In this document: piece by piece, positions 18,719-27,933 of the stretch
Layout of the letters: each line of letters starts with the position of its first letter
Numbering within the stretch: position 1 is the stretch's first letter
DNA from: Fidelibacterota bacterium
GTDB lineage: Bacteria; Fidelibacterota; UBA8477; JABMPR01
Length of the DNA: 64,000 nt
NCBI GenBank assembly: GCA_021734325.1
Contig: JAIPJF010000012.1
Coordinates: forward strand, 1 to 64,000
Direction: 5' to 3'
The notes under the pieces: generated by a model
Seen by the model: only the letters and a program-made list of their open reading frames with translations
What the model was told of the DNA's origin: nothing
The model's database searches: none
Program-made: the position numbers and the translations under genes

Positions 18719-20411
18719 GCGGGTAATGATATTTGGGGGATGGGGACTGGTTGGTCAGGCTATCGCCAAACAATTGCTTGAAGAACAACCTTCAGAAATG
18801 ATTGTGACATCTTTGCGGAAAAATGAAGCCGACGAGATAAAAACTATTCTGGAAGCCCACCCACTCAATAGCGGAACGCGTATCATCTCAGTGTATGGAG
18901 ATCTCTTTGTGCGGGAGGCATTATCAAATATGTCCAAAGCGGATATCTACACAAAATCTGAGCAAGTGAAATTGATGATCCACGACATATATGATGATCT
19001 GGGACCAGATATTATTCACAATTCAAAATTGTTTCAGGTTATGGATAAGCATAAACCTCAAATTCTCATTGACTGCATCAATACAGCTACCGCTTTTGCC
19101 TATCAGAATGTCTATCAGATCGTGGCTGAGTTGAGGGCCGAAATAGAGGAGATCAGGGCTGGAAAAACAGCTGATGATAAACTTATTGATACCGTCGAAA
19201 GGATCATATCAACTCTCTACATTCCTCAGCTTATTCGTCATATCCAGATACTCATTGAGAGTATGCGTCAGGCTGAAACAAAACTTTATTTAAAGGTCGG
19301 GACCAGCGGGACCGGAGGAATGGGTTTTAATATTCCCTACACCCATTCCGAGGACAAACCTTCCAAAATGTTGATGAGCAAATCATCGCTTGCTGGAGCT
19401 CATACCATGCTGCTCTGGCTGCTGGGAAGAACACCACAGGCACCCATCGTGAAAGAGATCAAACCGACAGCAGCCATCGCCTGGAAGAAGATCGGGTTTG
19501 GAAAGGTCGTCAGAAAGGGAAGTCACATTCCCCTGTATGATAGCCTTCCGGATGCAAATACGGTGCTTGGAGCAGAATTGGTGAAGAATCCAGAAGCCAA
19601 CTGGAAGCGCCTTGGGAATGACTTCCTGGAGTCTGTCTATATAGATGCAGGTGAAAATGGATATTTTTCAGCCGGCGAATTTTCCGTCCTCACAGGGGAG
19701 GGACAAATGGAATTTGTCACACCCGAAGAGATCGCTGATTTAACCCTGTTGGAGATCAAGGGCGGCAACACAGGAAATGATATAATCTCAAGTTTGGATA
19801 GTTCGGTCCTGTTGCCTTCCTATCGAGCTGGTTTAATTCGCAAAGATGCCATCGAACAGATGGAAACCCTGGAGAAACAGACCGGAAAGGATAGTGTGGC
19901 ATTTGAATTATTGGGGCCGCCCCGTCTGACAAAGCTGTTGTATGAGGTTTACATCCTGAAGCGATTGAAGGGGAATATCAATGCCGTGCTGGAAGCAGAT
20001 CCTGAAGAATTAAGTACTTTGATGGAAAATGAGATATTGGGGAATCAGGAGCTTCGCTCAACCATTCTTTCAGTGGGTACCCCAATCCTTTTGAAGAATG
20101 GTCTAACTTTTTTAAGGGGGCCAGAGATTTCTGTACCCAATTTTGAAGGTCGGACCGTACTTGAGGTAAACCACGGCAATGTTGAAAAATGGACCAACAC
20201 GGGCTGGTTGGATCTCCGCGCTTCCAATGTCAAAAAATGGCAGGAGAGATTGAGCGCATTAAGTGCCGATATGTCAAAAGAGACAAAGCAGGATTTCTCT
20301 TCCTATTACTTCAGGAATCGCAGATTCTTGGGTGGTACCCAGCGGATGGACATTGGTATCATCGTCAATTGGGTACTTGAGTACGAGGACAAGGGATATC
20401 GCATTAAATAG
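18702..20411 (+). CDS. Large Rossmann-fold (SDR/epimerase-like) protein of unknown role
   Basis: The 569-residue product starts with a classic dinucleotide-binding turn (KRVMIFGGWGLVGQAIAKQL, G-x-x-G-x-x-G), so NAD(P) binding is likely. A later stretch near residue 205 (GTSGTGGMGFNIPYTHSED) and SKSSLAGAHTMLLWLLGRTP look conserved and catalytic, with a Y and several K in reach, but I cannot match them to a named enzyme. It is about twice the length of an ordinary SDR, with an alpha-helical second half. The ATG at 18702 lies inside the rluB end, behind AAGGAA. It is the last gene before a ~200-base gap and cmk-rpsA. No function is claimed beyond nucleotide binding. Confidence 0.8.
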   Translation: MDIRGKRVMIFGGWGLVGQAIAKQLLEEQPSEMIVTSLRKNEADEIKTILEAHPLNSGTRIISVYGDLFVREALSNMSKADIYTKSEQVKLMIHDIYDDLGPDIIHNSKLFQVMDKHKPQILIDCINTATAFAYQNVYQIVAELRAEIEEIRAGKTADDKLIDTVERIISTLYIPQLIRHIQILIESMRQAETKLYLKVGTSGTGGMGFNIPYTHSEDKPSKMLMSKSSLAGAHTMLLWLLGRTPQAPIVKEIKPTAAIAWKKIGFGKVVRKGSHIPLYDSLPDANTVLGAELVKNPEANWKRLGNDFLESVYIDAGENGYFSAGEFSVLTGEGQMEFVTPEEIADLTLLEIKGGNTGNDIISSLDSSVLLPSYRAGLIRKDAIEQMETLEKQTGKDSVAFELLGPPRLTKLLYEVYILKRLKGNINAVLEADPEELSTLMENEILGNQELRSTILSVGTPILLKNGLTFLRGPEISVPNFEGRTVLEVNHGNVEKWTNTGWLDLRASNVKKWQERLSALSADMSKETKQDFSSYYFRNRRFLGGTQRMDIGIIVNWVLEYEDKGYRIK

Positions 20412-20617
20412 TATTCTGGATTGCATTGACATCCATTGGTATCTCTTCATTGCTGTTCATTTTAGAGCAGGGGGCATTCTTAGTGTCTCATCCCGTATTA
20501 ATTTCAATCATTTAGCTGGACTATTCTAGGTTGTATCCGCATTTGTTGTCTTCTATATTGCGCCGCTTTGGAAGGACTGAATAATGAACTTATGCTCAGT
20601 AAAGGGCTATTTGAAAT

Positions 20618-23614
20618 ATGATTATTGCCATTGATGGTCCCGCAGCATCAGGTAAAAGCTCCACTGCAAGTGGCGTGGCTAAAGTATTAGGCTTTCGCCA
20701 TATTGATACTGGTGCGATGTACAGGGCCATTACCTTGAAAATAATCAAGGAAAAAATTGATATCTCACGTGAAGATGAGCTTCGGGAAATGCTGGAGAAT
20801 TTTGATCTTAGGGTTGATTTTCCCAACAATATTCAGGAGCTATATCTTGATGGAAATCTCCTGGGGCAGGAAATCAGATCACCTGAAGTAACTGATCTGG
20901 TGGCAGATGTAAGTGCTCTACCCGCGGTTCGGGGGTTTCTTCTCGAAATCCAGCGGGATGTTGCAAGGTCCCATGATGTTGTTCTTGAGGGTCGTGATAT
21001 TGGAACAGTCGTTTTTCCTGATGCAGAGATAAAAATATATATGACTGCAGATGCCAGGGTGCGAGCAGTACGCCGCCAAAAGGATTACACTGAGCAGGGA
21101 ATAGAAAAATCCCTTGATGAGCTGGAAGCGGAAATTCTGGCAAGAGATGAGCACAACGCCAAGCGAAAACTAGCCCCAATGAAGGCTGCTGCTGATGCAA
21201 TTTTTCTCGATACAACAAAAATTGATATCGATGATCAAATAAAATTTATTGTCTCCAAGGTGGAGGCAGCTAAGACAAACGGAGGAAACTTAATGACCAA
21301 GAAACAAGAGCAGGATGTAGAAGTCGAAGCAGTTGAAGAATCGGCTGAAGCATCTGTTGAATCCCAAGACGCCGTCGAGACGACGCCCGCCGAGGAAAGT
21401 GCTGAAACAGCTGTAAAAGAAATCGCAGAAGTTGAAGCAAAAGAAGAAGTAAAAGAAGCTCCTGAACTCGCAGAAGCAGAAGCGGTATCTGAAGAAGAAA
21501 CTGTCGCTGAAGTCGTTGAGGAGGCAGAGTCACCAGAAACAGCTGAAGCGTCACCAGAAATTGCTTCTGAGGAGGCGCCTCTTGTCGAGAGTAATGAAGC
21601 ACCACCTGCTCCTGAAATTGAAGAAGCGCCGTATGAAGTAAAAGATGTTTCCAGTGGAAAACGATCCATGATGAATGATCTTTTTGCGAATATCAAGACC
21701 ATGAAAAAAAATGATCTTCCGGAAGAACAGGAAATATCAAGCAAAGAATCTGTGGCCTACCAGGAACTTCTCGATCATGCAGTTGTTGATCTTGACCAGC
21801 AATCTATCGTGAAGGGCCGCATCATCTCAGTGAATGACCGTGATGTTATGGTTGACTTTGGATTTAAATCTGAAGGTATCGTACCTCGCCATGAATTTGA
21901 TGAGGGTGAAACCCCAGTAGTTGGTGCAAGTATTGATTTATTCCTTGAGAGAATTGAGGATAAACTTGGCCAGGCTGTGTTATCCAAACGCAAGGCTGAA
22001 TTCATGCTTGTTTGGGATAATGTTAAGCAAAAATATGCAGACGACGAAACCGTTGAGGGTACAATCTCTCGTCGTATTAAAGGTGGAATGGTCGTTAACA
22101 TCCTCGGTGTTGATGCCTTCCTGCCTGGATCTCAACTGGATGTTCGTCCGATTAGAGATTTTGATGCGTATGTTGGTAAATCATTTGAATTCAAGATCGT
22201 TAAGGTTAATGAATTTCGTAAAAATATAGTGGTATCCCGTAAAGAATTACTGGAGGAAAGTCTCAAAGAGCAACGCGGAAAATTACTGGATGAGATCGAA
22301 GTAGGTCAGATTCTTGAGGGTCGAGTTAAAAACATCACAGATTTTGGTGTTTTCGTGGACCTGGGTGGAATTGATGGTCTGCTCCACATTACCGATCTTT
22401 CATGGGGACGCGTCAATCATCCCTCAGAAGTTGTCAGTTTGGACGAGGATATTATGGTCAAGGTTATTGATTATGATACAACCAAACAACGCGTATCTCT
22501 TGGTCTCAAACAGCTCAAACCCCATCCATGGGAAAGTGTGATCGAGAAATATCCTGAAGGATCTCACGTGAGTGGTAAAGTCGTCAGTTTGGCAAATTAT
22601 GGTGCCTTTATTGAGCTTACCGCCGGTGTCGAAGGTCTGGTTCATATCTCCGAGATTTCCTGGACCCAGCATATCAAACATCCTTCCGATGTTTTTACTG
22701 TTGGTGATGAAATCGATGCGATTGTCCTTTCCGTGGACGCTGAGAATCACAAGATCTCGTTGGGTGTCAAGCAACTACAGGCAGATCCATGGACGACAAT
22801 CGAAGAGAAGTATCTGGTTGGCTCAGTTCACGAAGGAACAGTTCGCAATCTGGCTCAATTCGGCGCTTTCATTGAGCTTGAAGAGGGTATTGATGGTTTG
22901 GTGCATATCTCAGATTTGTCCTGGACCAGCAAAATTCGTCATCCCAAAGAGATCGTCAACCGCGGTGACAAAATTCAAGTTAAGATTCTTGATATTTCAC
23001 AAAGTGAGCGCAAAATATCTCTTGGGATCAAACAGGCACAGGAAAATCCATGGCCCGAACTGAAGGATCGCTTTACGATCAACTCAACCCATAAAGGAAC
23101 CGTGATAAAACTGCTTGAAAAGGGAGTTATTCTTGGTTTCCCCGAAACTGATGTTGAGGGAATCATCCTGCTTGGGAGTTTTAAGAAAAATGAGCGTAAG
23201 GATATTCTTGATCAGTTTGAAGTAGGTACTGAGCTCGAAGTAAAAGTGATTGAGGTTGATGCTGCTGAGAAGAAAGTAGTCGTTAGTCATGAATCCGCCA
23301 TTAAAGACAAAGAACGGGCTGAGATCGATGAGTTTATGCGTGGACAGGGACAGGGCAACGATAAGCTAGAGATTCCTGATGCAATCGTCAGCCAAATTCG
23401 TGAAGCCGAAAAAGCTTCCAAAGAAAAAGCTGAAGAAAAACCCTTAAAAAAAGCAGCTGCCAAGAAGAAGGTAGATTCTAAAAAAGAAGACGCCGACGAA
23501 GCTGAGGTCGCCGAAGATAAGCCGGCCAAAAAAACCCCAGCTAAGAAAAAGGCAGGAGCAAAAAAAACAAAAGAAGAAGCTGATGAAGAAGCAGAAACTG
23601 AGGATAGCGAGTAA
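20618..23614 (+). CDS. cmk-rpsA: Cytidylate kinase fused to ribosomal protein S1
   Basis: One uninterrupted 998-codon frame encodes two normally separate proteins. Residues 1-225 are (d)CMP kinase: P-loop GPAASGKSS at 6-14, IDTGAMYRA, and LEGRDIGTVVFPDA. Residue 226 is a methionine preceded by a strong ribosome binding site, and from there the sequence is 30S protein S1. After an acidic Glu/Ala/Val-rich stretch (about 230-345) come six S1 OB-fold repeats, at roughly 393-460, 475-545, 560-630, 645-715, 731-800 and 817-890. A lysine/alanine-rich tail follows (about 930-998). Separate adjacent cmk and rpsA genes are usual, for example in E. coli. Here either a bifunctional protein is made, or S1 is mainly initiated internally at 21293. 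A weak promoter-like pair (TTGCGC, 16 bases, AATAAT) ends at 20585. A strong terminator follows. Confidence 0.9.
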   Translation: MIIAIDGPAASGKSSTASGVAKVLGFRHIDTGAMYRAITLKIIKEKIDISREDELREMLENFDLRVDFPNNIQELYLDGNLLGQEIRSPEVTDLVADVSALPAVRGFLLEIQRDVARSHDVVLEGRDIGTVVFPDAEIKIYMTADARVRAVRRQKDYTEQGIEKSLDELEAEILARDEHNAKRKLAPMKAAADAIFLDTTKIDIDDQIKFIVSKVEAAKTNGGNLMTKKQEQDVEVEAVEESAEASVESQDAVETTPAEESAETAVKEIAEVEAKEEVKEAPELAEAEAVSEEETVAEVVEEAESPETAEASPEIASEEAPLVESNEAPPAPEIEEAPYEVKDVSSGKRSMMNDLFANIKTMKKNDLPEEQEISSKESVAYQELLDHAVVDLDQQSIVKGRIISVNDRDVMVDFGFKSEGIVPRHEFDEGETPVVGASIDLFLERIEDKLGQAVLSKRKAEFMLVWDNVKQKYADDETVEGTISRRIKGGMVVNILGVDAFLPGSQLDVRPIRDFDAYVGKSFEFKIVKVNEFRKNIVVSRKELLEESLKEQRGKLLDEIEVGQILEGRVKNITDFGVFVDLGGIDGLLHITDLSWGRVNHPSEVVSLDEDIMVKVIDYDTTKQRVSLGLKQLKPHPWESVIEKYPEGSHVSGKVVSLANYGAFIELTAGVEGLVHISEISWTQHIKHPSDVFTVGDEIDAIVLSVDAENHKISLGVKQLQADPWTTIEEKYLVGSVHEGTVRNLAQFGAFIELEEGIDGLVHISDLSWTSKIRHPKEIVNRGDKIQVKILDISQSERKISLGIKQAQENPWPELKDRFTINSTHKGTVIKLLEKGVILGFPETDVEGIILLGSFKKNERKDILDQFEVGTELEVKVIEVDAAEKKVVVSHESAIKDKERAEIDEFMRGQGQGNDKLEIPDAIVSQIREAEKASKEKAEEKPLKKAAAKKKVDSKKEDADEAEVAEDKPAKKTPAKKKAGAKKTKEEADEEAETEDSE
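21281..21295 (+). promoter_or_regulatory. Internal Shine-Dalgarno and ATG for the S1 part
   Basis: GGAGGAA at 21281-21287 lies five bases before an ATG (21293) that is in frame with the upstream kinase. The S1 part begins exactly there (MTKKQEQ). This is the strongest ribosome binding site in the region. It suggests that free S1 can be translated from within the fused gene. The four bases TAAT at the ATG would form a TAATG stop/start if the upstream frame were shifted by one. Confidence 0.75.
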
Positions 23615-23665
23615 ACCCTTGTAGATCTGTATTTTCAGGATAGAGGCTCTTCCTGATCTGAACAT

Positions 23666-23710
23666 AAAAGGCGATGTATATCATGGGAATCCAGATACAT
23701 CGCCTTTTTT
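23666..23710 (+). terminator. Rho-independent terminator after cmk-rpsA
   Basis: A perfect 14-base inverted repeat (AAAAGGCGATGTAT / ATACATCGCCTTTT) with a 15-base loop ends in a run of six T. It lies about 50 bases after the stop and ends the transcript before ybbR. Because the stem has A-runs on its left arm and T on its right, it could also act in the reverse direction. Confidence 0.9.
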
Positions 23711-23791
23711 AATCCCACTTGCATAATACAAACAGGGATGTTACTCATAATTCGTAATTCGTATTTGAGAATTAAAAGCTATATTAATTAG

Positions 23792-24748
23792 ATGTTGAAA
23801 AAGATATTTACATTCGATATTCAGATCAAACTCGGATCGCTATTGTTAGCAGTGCTGCTATGGTTTTTTGTAGTGACTGATATCGAATATTTCTTTGATC
23901 TGGAGATACCCTTGCGGATAGAGGGCCTCTCAGCTGATAAAGCCTTTAATAATGAGATCCCCAAGACTGTCACTGGCAGGTTTAGGGGCAAGGGGCACAC
24001 ACTCTTATGGGCTAGTATGACCATGCCCCTTTCTGAAACGGGTCTTCTGTTGGATCTGTCAAAGACGAAGAATACACAGGTCTATTATTTAAATGAATAT
24101 TTTAATGAACATCCAGATCGCTTTATTCTACCCCGTGATTATAGCCTTGATTTAATTGAAATTGTCCAACCTGAATCCATCTGGGTTAGTGTTGAGAAAA
24201 TGGAGCACAAGGAGCTCAACGTGAATATCCAGGCAGATATCGTTCCTGCCCTTGGATACATGACGGTAGGCGACATCAAAGTCACACCTACGAAAGTGGT
24301 GGTCAGTGGCCCCAGTTCTTTGCTACAGCAAATGACCAGTATCACGGTTCCAACTTTAGAACTTCATGATGTAGATACGGACGTATTGGTTTCTCTGCCA
24401 CTGGTTCTTGAACCACAGCAGTTATTCAGTCTCGATGTTTCATCGGTGACGGTAAGTGCAGATATTCAGAGTATCGGGTCTGTTGAATTTCAGAACATAC
24501 CCATTCGCTTGGAAAATGTACCTCCTGGTGTTGAGGTGTCGGTCATTCCCAATGTTATTGGCCTAGAAGCTGAGGGAGGGTTGGATAGAATGCTTGATCT
24601 GAAACCTGAGGATTTTATCGTCACTTTTGATTATTCTGAGAATTGGGATCAGGAGAAGCATTTATATGTTCCTGAAGCCAAATTGCCTATGGGCGTGAAA
24701 CGAGTTAACCGATTTATACCTGAAAAAATAGAGATCGTACAAAAATAA
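23792..24748 (+). CDS. YbbR-domain membrane-anchored protein (CdaR-like)
   Basis: A 318-residue protein with one N-terminal transmembrane helix (IKLGSLLLAVLLWFFVV, about 10-27) and an extracytoplasmic part made of repeated YbbR beta domains. Recognisable repeat segments include VEKMEHKELNVNIQAD and KVVVSGPSSLL. In Firmicutes the homologue CdaR regulates the diadenylate cyclase CdaA encoded next to it; no cyclase gene is adjacent here, so the partner is unknown. The stop TAA abuts the tsaD ATG directly with no spacer, so the two are likely coupled. Confidence 0.87.
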   Translation: MLKKIFTFDIQIKLGSLLLAVLLWFFVVTDIEYFFDLEIPLRIEGLSADKAFNNEIPKTVTGRFRGKGHTLLWASMTMPLSETGLLLDLSKTKNTQVYYLNEYFNEHPDRFILPRDYSLDLIEIVQPESIWVSVEKMEHKELNVNIQADIVPALGYMTVGDIKVTPTKVVVSGPSSLLQQMTSITVPTLELHDVDTDVLVSLPLVLEPQQLFSLDVSSVTVSADIQSIGSVEFQNIPIRLENVPPGVEVSVIPNVIGLEAEGGLDRMLDLKPEDFIVTFDYSENWDQEKHLYVPEAKLPMGVKRVNRFIPEKIEIVQK

Positions 24749-25762
24749 ATGTCAGACTCCATTATCCTGGGGATTGAAACTTCCTGTGATGAAACAGCTG
24801 CCGCCCTTTTTCGTGGACCTGAACTGATTCATCATATCACAGCCACGCAACTTGTTCACACAAGCTACGGAGGTGTTGTTCCTGAATATGCCTCCAGGGA
24901 ACATAATAAGTTACTGGGGCCGGTTGTGAAGGGGGTTCTTGAGCAATCGGACATGGGTCTGAAAGATATCGAGGCTGTGGCCGTGACTCAGGGACCAGGT
25001 TTGGCTGGCTCCCTGCTTGTCGGACTGAGCTACGCTAAGGGCCTGGCGCTTGGTTTGGAGGTTCCACTGTTCGGTGTGAATCATATTGAGGGTCATATTT
25101 TTGCCAATTTCATCGGCCAAAGGGAATTGCCCCTCCCATTTCTATGTCTTTTGGTTTCAGGCGGACACACGCAGCTGATCCATGTGGAAAGCCCCCAGAA
25201 ATATAATCTGATTGGTCAGACCAGAGATGACGCAGCTGGTGAGGCATTTGATAAAGTTGCCAGGCTGTTAGGTATCGGGTACCCCGGTGGACCATTGATC
25301 GACAGGATTAGTCAGCAGGCAGATCCCGATTTTCATCATTTCCCGCGAAGTTCATTTGAGGGGAGCTATGATTTTTCATTCTCTGGACTCAAGACAAATG
25401 TTCTTCAGTATGTTCAAAAAAATTCACCCGATTTCATCCGTGAGAATAAAGCATCCATCGCTGCCAGTTTTCAGGAAGCTGTAGTTGATGTTCTAATGCA
25501 GCAGACATTAACTGCCGCAGCTGATCTTCATCATAAGCGGATTGTTCTAGCTGGTGGTGTGGCTGCAAATTCCCGATTGCGGGAGAAAATGACTCAAGCT
25601 GCGACGCAGGAAAATATAGAATTGTTTCAACCAGATTTGAGATTTTGCACTGATAATGCAGCTATGATTGCCTACATGGCCTATTGGAAATCTATCATCA
25701 GTGAACCAGATAAGCTTGATATCGCAGCGATTCCGAATCTAAAACTTAGTTTTCTAGAGTAA
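24749..25762 (+). CDS. tsaD: tRNA N6-threonylcarbamoyladenosine transferase subunit TsaD
   Basis: ASKHA-fold enzyme that transfers the threonylcarbamoyl group from TC-AMP to A37 of ANN-decoding tRNAs, working with TsaB and TsaE. The 337-residue length is typical. Motifs are LGIETSCDETAAA at the N-terminus, the metal ligands in NHIEGH (His112, His116), FLCLLVSGGHTQL, and the C-terminal VLAGGVAANSRLRE. It sits between ybbR and a large membrane protein with zero-base junctions on both sides. Confidence 0.97.
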   Translation: MSDSIILGIETSCDETAAALFRGPELIHHITATQLVHTSYGGVVPEYASREHNKLLGPVVKGVLEQSDMGLKDIEAVAVTQGPGLAGSLLVGLSYAKGLALGLEVPLFGVNHIEGHIFANFIGQRELPLPFLCLLVSGGHTQLIHVESPQKYNLIGQTRDDAAGEAFDKVARLLGIGYPGGPLIDRISQQADPDFHHFPRSSFEGSYDFSFSGLKTNVLQYVQKNSPDFIRENKASIAASFQEAVVDVLMQQTLTAAADLHHKRIVLAGGVAANSRLREKMTQAATQENIELFQPDLRFCTDNAAMIAYMAYWKSIISEPDKLDIAAIPNLKLSFLE

Positions 25763-27856
25763 ATGAATTTACCATTTGGTTATAGTCTGAGAGCTGATTT
25801 TCATGGAGGCTTTGGTCTCTTTCTTGGGATCCTTTTAGGCTCAATCCTGTTTATCTATTTCATGAACAGACGAAGGGTGCTTAAACGCGGACATCTGAAT
25901 AAAGCATCCTACAGCATGATTCTTTTACTTCGGATGGTAGCAGTATTCATTATGCTCATTCTGATTTTTTCACCTGAGCTCAGCGTTGAGCGGATACGTC
26001 TGTTGCCCAAAAAAGTAGCTGTGGTTATTGATCAGTCCCAGAGCATGTTGAGGGCGTGGGAGGGTGGAGCATCTCAACTCCAATCGTCCATATCTCGTTT
26101 GATTAAAGACTTGCAGAGCACTGAGAGGGTCGACGTATGGTCGATGAACGGGAATGTCTATGAACAAGAGAAGTCGGACTTTCTGCTGGATCACAGCTCA
26201 TTCACATGGTCTCCAGGTTTGGTCTCCCGTCATCAAGACACAGAAGTCTACAAGGCACTAATCCTTGTCTCTGATGGTCAATTGAACAGGGGGCGTTCAC
26301 CCCTGGACCAGAATTGGTCAAAAACGATCCCTATCTATCCCTATATGCCTTTGAAACCTATTTCGAGCAGTTTGCTAAGCATCATGGATCTGAGCTACAC
26401 AAAAGCTGAAACTGCAGATCCTGCCACTCAAATCCACGTAAAATTGAGGCAAAATGGATTAATTGGTCAAACAGCCAGGCTGAACATGCTGGATGACAGT
26501 GGGAATCTCCTGGGACAGAGAGAGTATCGCCTCAGACAATCTTTCCCAGAAATCACCATCCCAATTCAACTCACTCTGGGAGAATCTCATGAGATTCGAG
26601 TGGTCCTATCCTTGATAGATGGAAGATTCCGTTCTGATGATCGTATAAATATTGATTATTCTAACGATAAAAAGCAGGTTTTACTGCTGAGTGAATCCAT
26701 TAATGAACTCCATAAATTCCTAAGATTTAATCTTCCTGACAGTCTGTTTAATGTCCGTTCTATTTCGGGAACCTCCATCAATGGAGAATTATCCCGCGAA
26801 GCGGGGGAAATATTGCAGGACTTCGATCTGATTATTCTGAATGCCCCGGGACATTTATTGCTCACAGAGGAAACTCGAAACATATTTCAGAAGGAGATCG
26901 AAAGGTCCACACCGATTATTCTGTTCTATCCAGGTCAGAACGAGCTTGCCGCTGAATGGCAGGAAATACTTGATGTGAATCAGATCGGGACGAATTCCAT
27001 TGGCCAGCATGGTGTCTATTGGGGGGAAGGGAATAGGGATCATCCCCTGGTATTAGAACTTGAAGGGCAAGGCTTCTCAGCTGAGAAGCTGATCGAATTC
27101 CCGCCTATAAGTTTTCATGAATTCAGTCTGGATCATCCCGGTTCAAAATTATTGGTTGCTGGACCCAGAAGTGAACAGAACAACGCATTAACAATCTCTG
27201 ACTCGCCTCCAAGAGCTATATTTAATGGACAGAATTATTGGGAGTGGTTTTTTTATCCTCAGTCAAAAAATTCTTTTTCGATATTCTGGGAGTATCTCTA
27301 TGGTTACCTGCAAGACATTTCAAGTTTCAAGCCACTTACCCTTGAGCTAAGCAAGAATCAAGGCGCTACGGGGGATTTTATTACAGCAGACATTGCAATC
27401 GCAGATTTTCGAAAACTGATGATCGTACCCTCTGAGTTGAGAGTATGGCAGGAAGATTCAGCAGGCCACAAAACTGTTCTTCAGTTTGTCAGGAATAAAT
27501 CAGGAACCTTTACTGCTACTATCGATACGAAATACGCAGGCAGCCAAAGGATCATTGCAGAAGCATTCCGATATGGGGAACTCTGGGGGCGTGATACGAG
27601 TAGAATTAACTTGATCGCCTATAATGAAGAATTTCAAAGCGAAGGAGTGGATCAGGTTTTTCTTGAACGGCTAGCAGAACACAGCAACGGAAAAGTGATA
27701 ACTGCAGAAAAGGATTTGCCGAGATTTGCAGTGGAAGAATATGAAGAAAGAACGACTCACCGTTTCGCAGGAATACGCTCTCCCCGGCTCTTTTTTATTC
27801 TCCTCAGCTGTATCTTAATGGAGTGGTACATTCGCCGGCGAAGCGGCTTATTATAG
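25763..27856 (+). CDS. Membrane protein with VWA-like region, function unknown
   Basis: A 697-residue protein. Two N-terminal membrane helices (about 15-32 and 47-68) are followed by a segment starting KVAVVIDQSQSMLR that matches the beta-strand and D-x-S-x-S metal site of a von Willebrand A fold, with ALILVSDGQLNRG later. A beta-rich middle and a class I glutamine-amidotransferase-like stretch (DFDLIILNAPGHLL, about 350-480) follow. The C-terminus has one more helix (about 675-690). This resembles large BatA/DUF-type VWA membrane proteins. Its ATG directly follows the tsaD stop. I infer an envelope role but cannot name one. Confidence 0.78.
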   Translation: MNLPFGYSLRADFHGGFGLFLGILLGSILFIYFMNRRRVLKRGHLNKASYSMILLLRMVAVFIMLILIFSPELSVERIRLLPKKVAVVIDQSQSMLRAWEGGASQLQSSISRLIKDLQSTERVDVWSMNGNVYEQEKSDFLLDHSSFTWSPGLVSRHQDTEVYKALILVSDGQLNRGRSPLDQNWSKTIPIYPYMPLKPISSSLLSIMDLSYTKAETADPATQIHVKLRQNGLIGQTARLNMLDDSGNLLGQREYRLRQSFPEITIPIQLTLGESHEIRVVLSLIDGRFRSDDRINIDYSNDKKQVLLLSESINELHKFLRFNLPDSLFNVRSISGTSINGELSREAGEILQDFDLIILNAPGHLLLTEETRNIFQKEIERSTPIILFYPGQNELAAEWQEILDVNQIGTNSIGQHGVYWGEGNRDHPLVLELEGQGFSAEKLIEFPPISFHEFSLDHPGSKLLVAGPRSEQNNALTISDSPPRAIFNGQNYWEWFFYPQSKNSFSIFWEYLYGYLQDISSFKPLTLELSKNQGATGDFITADIAIADFRKLMIVPSELRVWQEDSAGHKTVLQFVRNKSGTFTATIDTKYAGSQRIIAEAFRYGELWGRDTSRINLIAYNEEFQSEGVDQVFLERLAEHSNGKVITAEKDLPRFAVEEYEERTTHRFAGIRSPRLFFILLSCILMEWYIRRRSGLL

Positions 27857-27933
27857 GGAATTACCTTTGGGCAAGATGGCGCACAGTCTATATTGCTGAG
27901 CTTTTTTGGGGAACATGAGAATTTGAGGACCGG

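Noticed and set aside
21235-21744. Leftward Ser/Ala-rich 169-codon frame opposite the S1 linker
   Set aside because: It is the mirror image of the Glu/Ala codons (GAA/GCA read as TTC/TGC and shifted), has no ribosome binding site and no homologue-like pattern.
23747-23763. Two tandem TAATTCG units upstream of ybbR
   Set aside because: Only two short A+T-rich units; expected by chance and with no further copies noticed.
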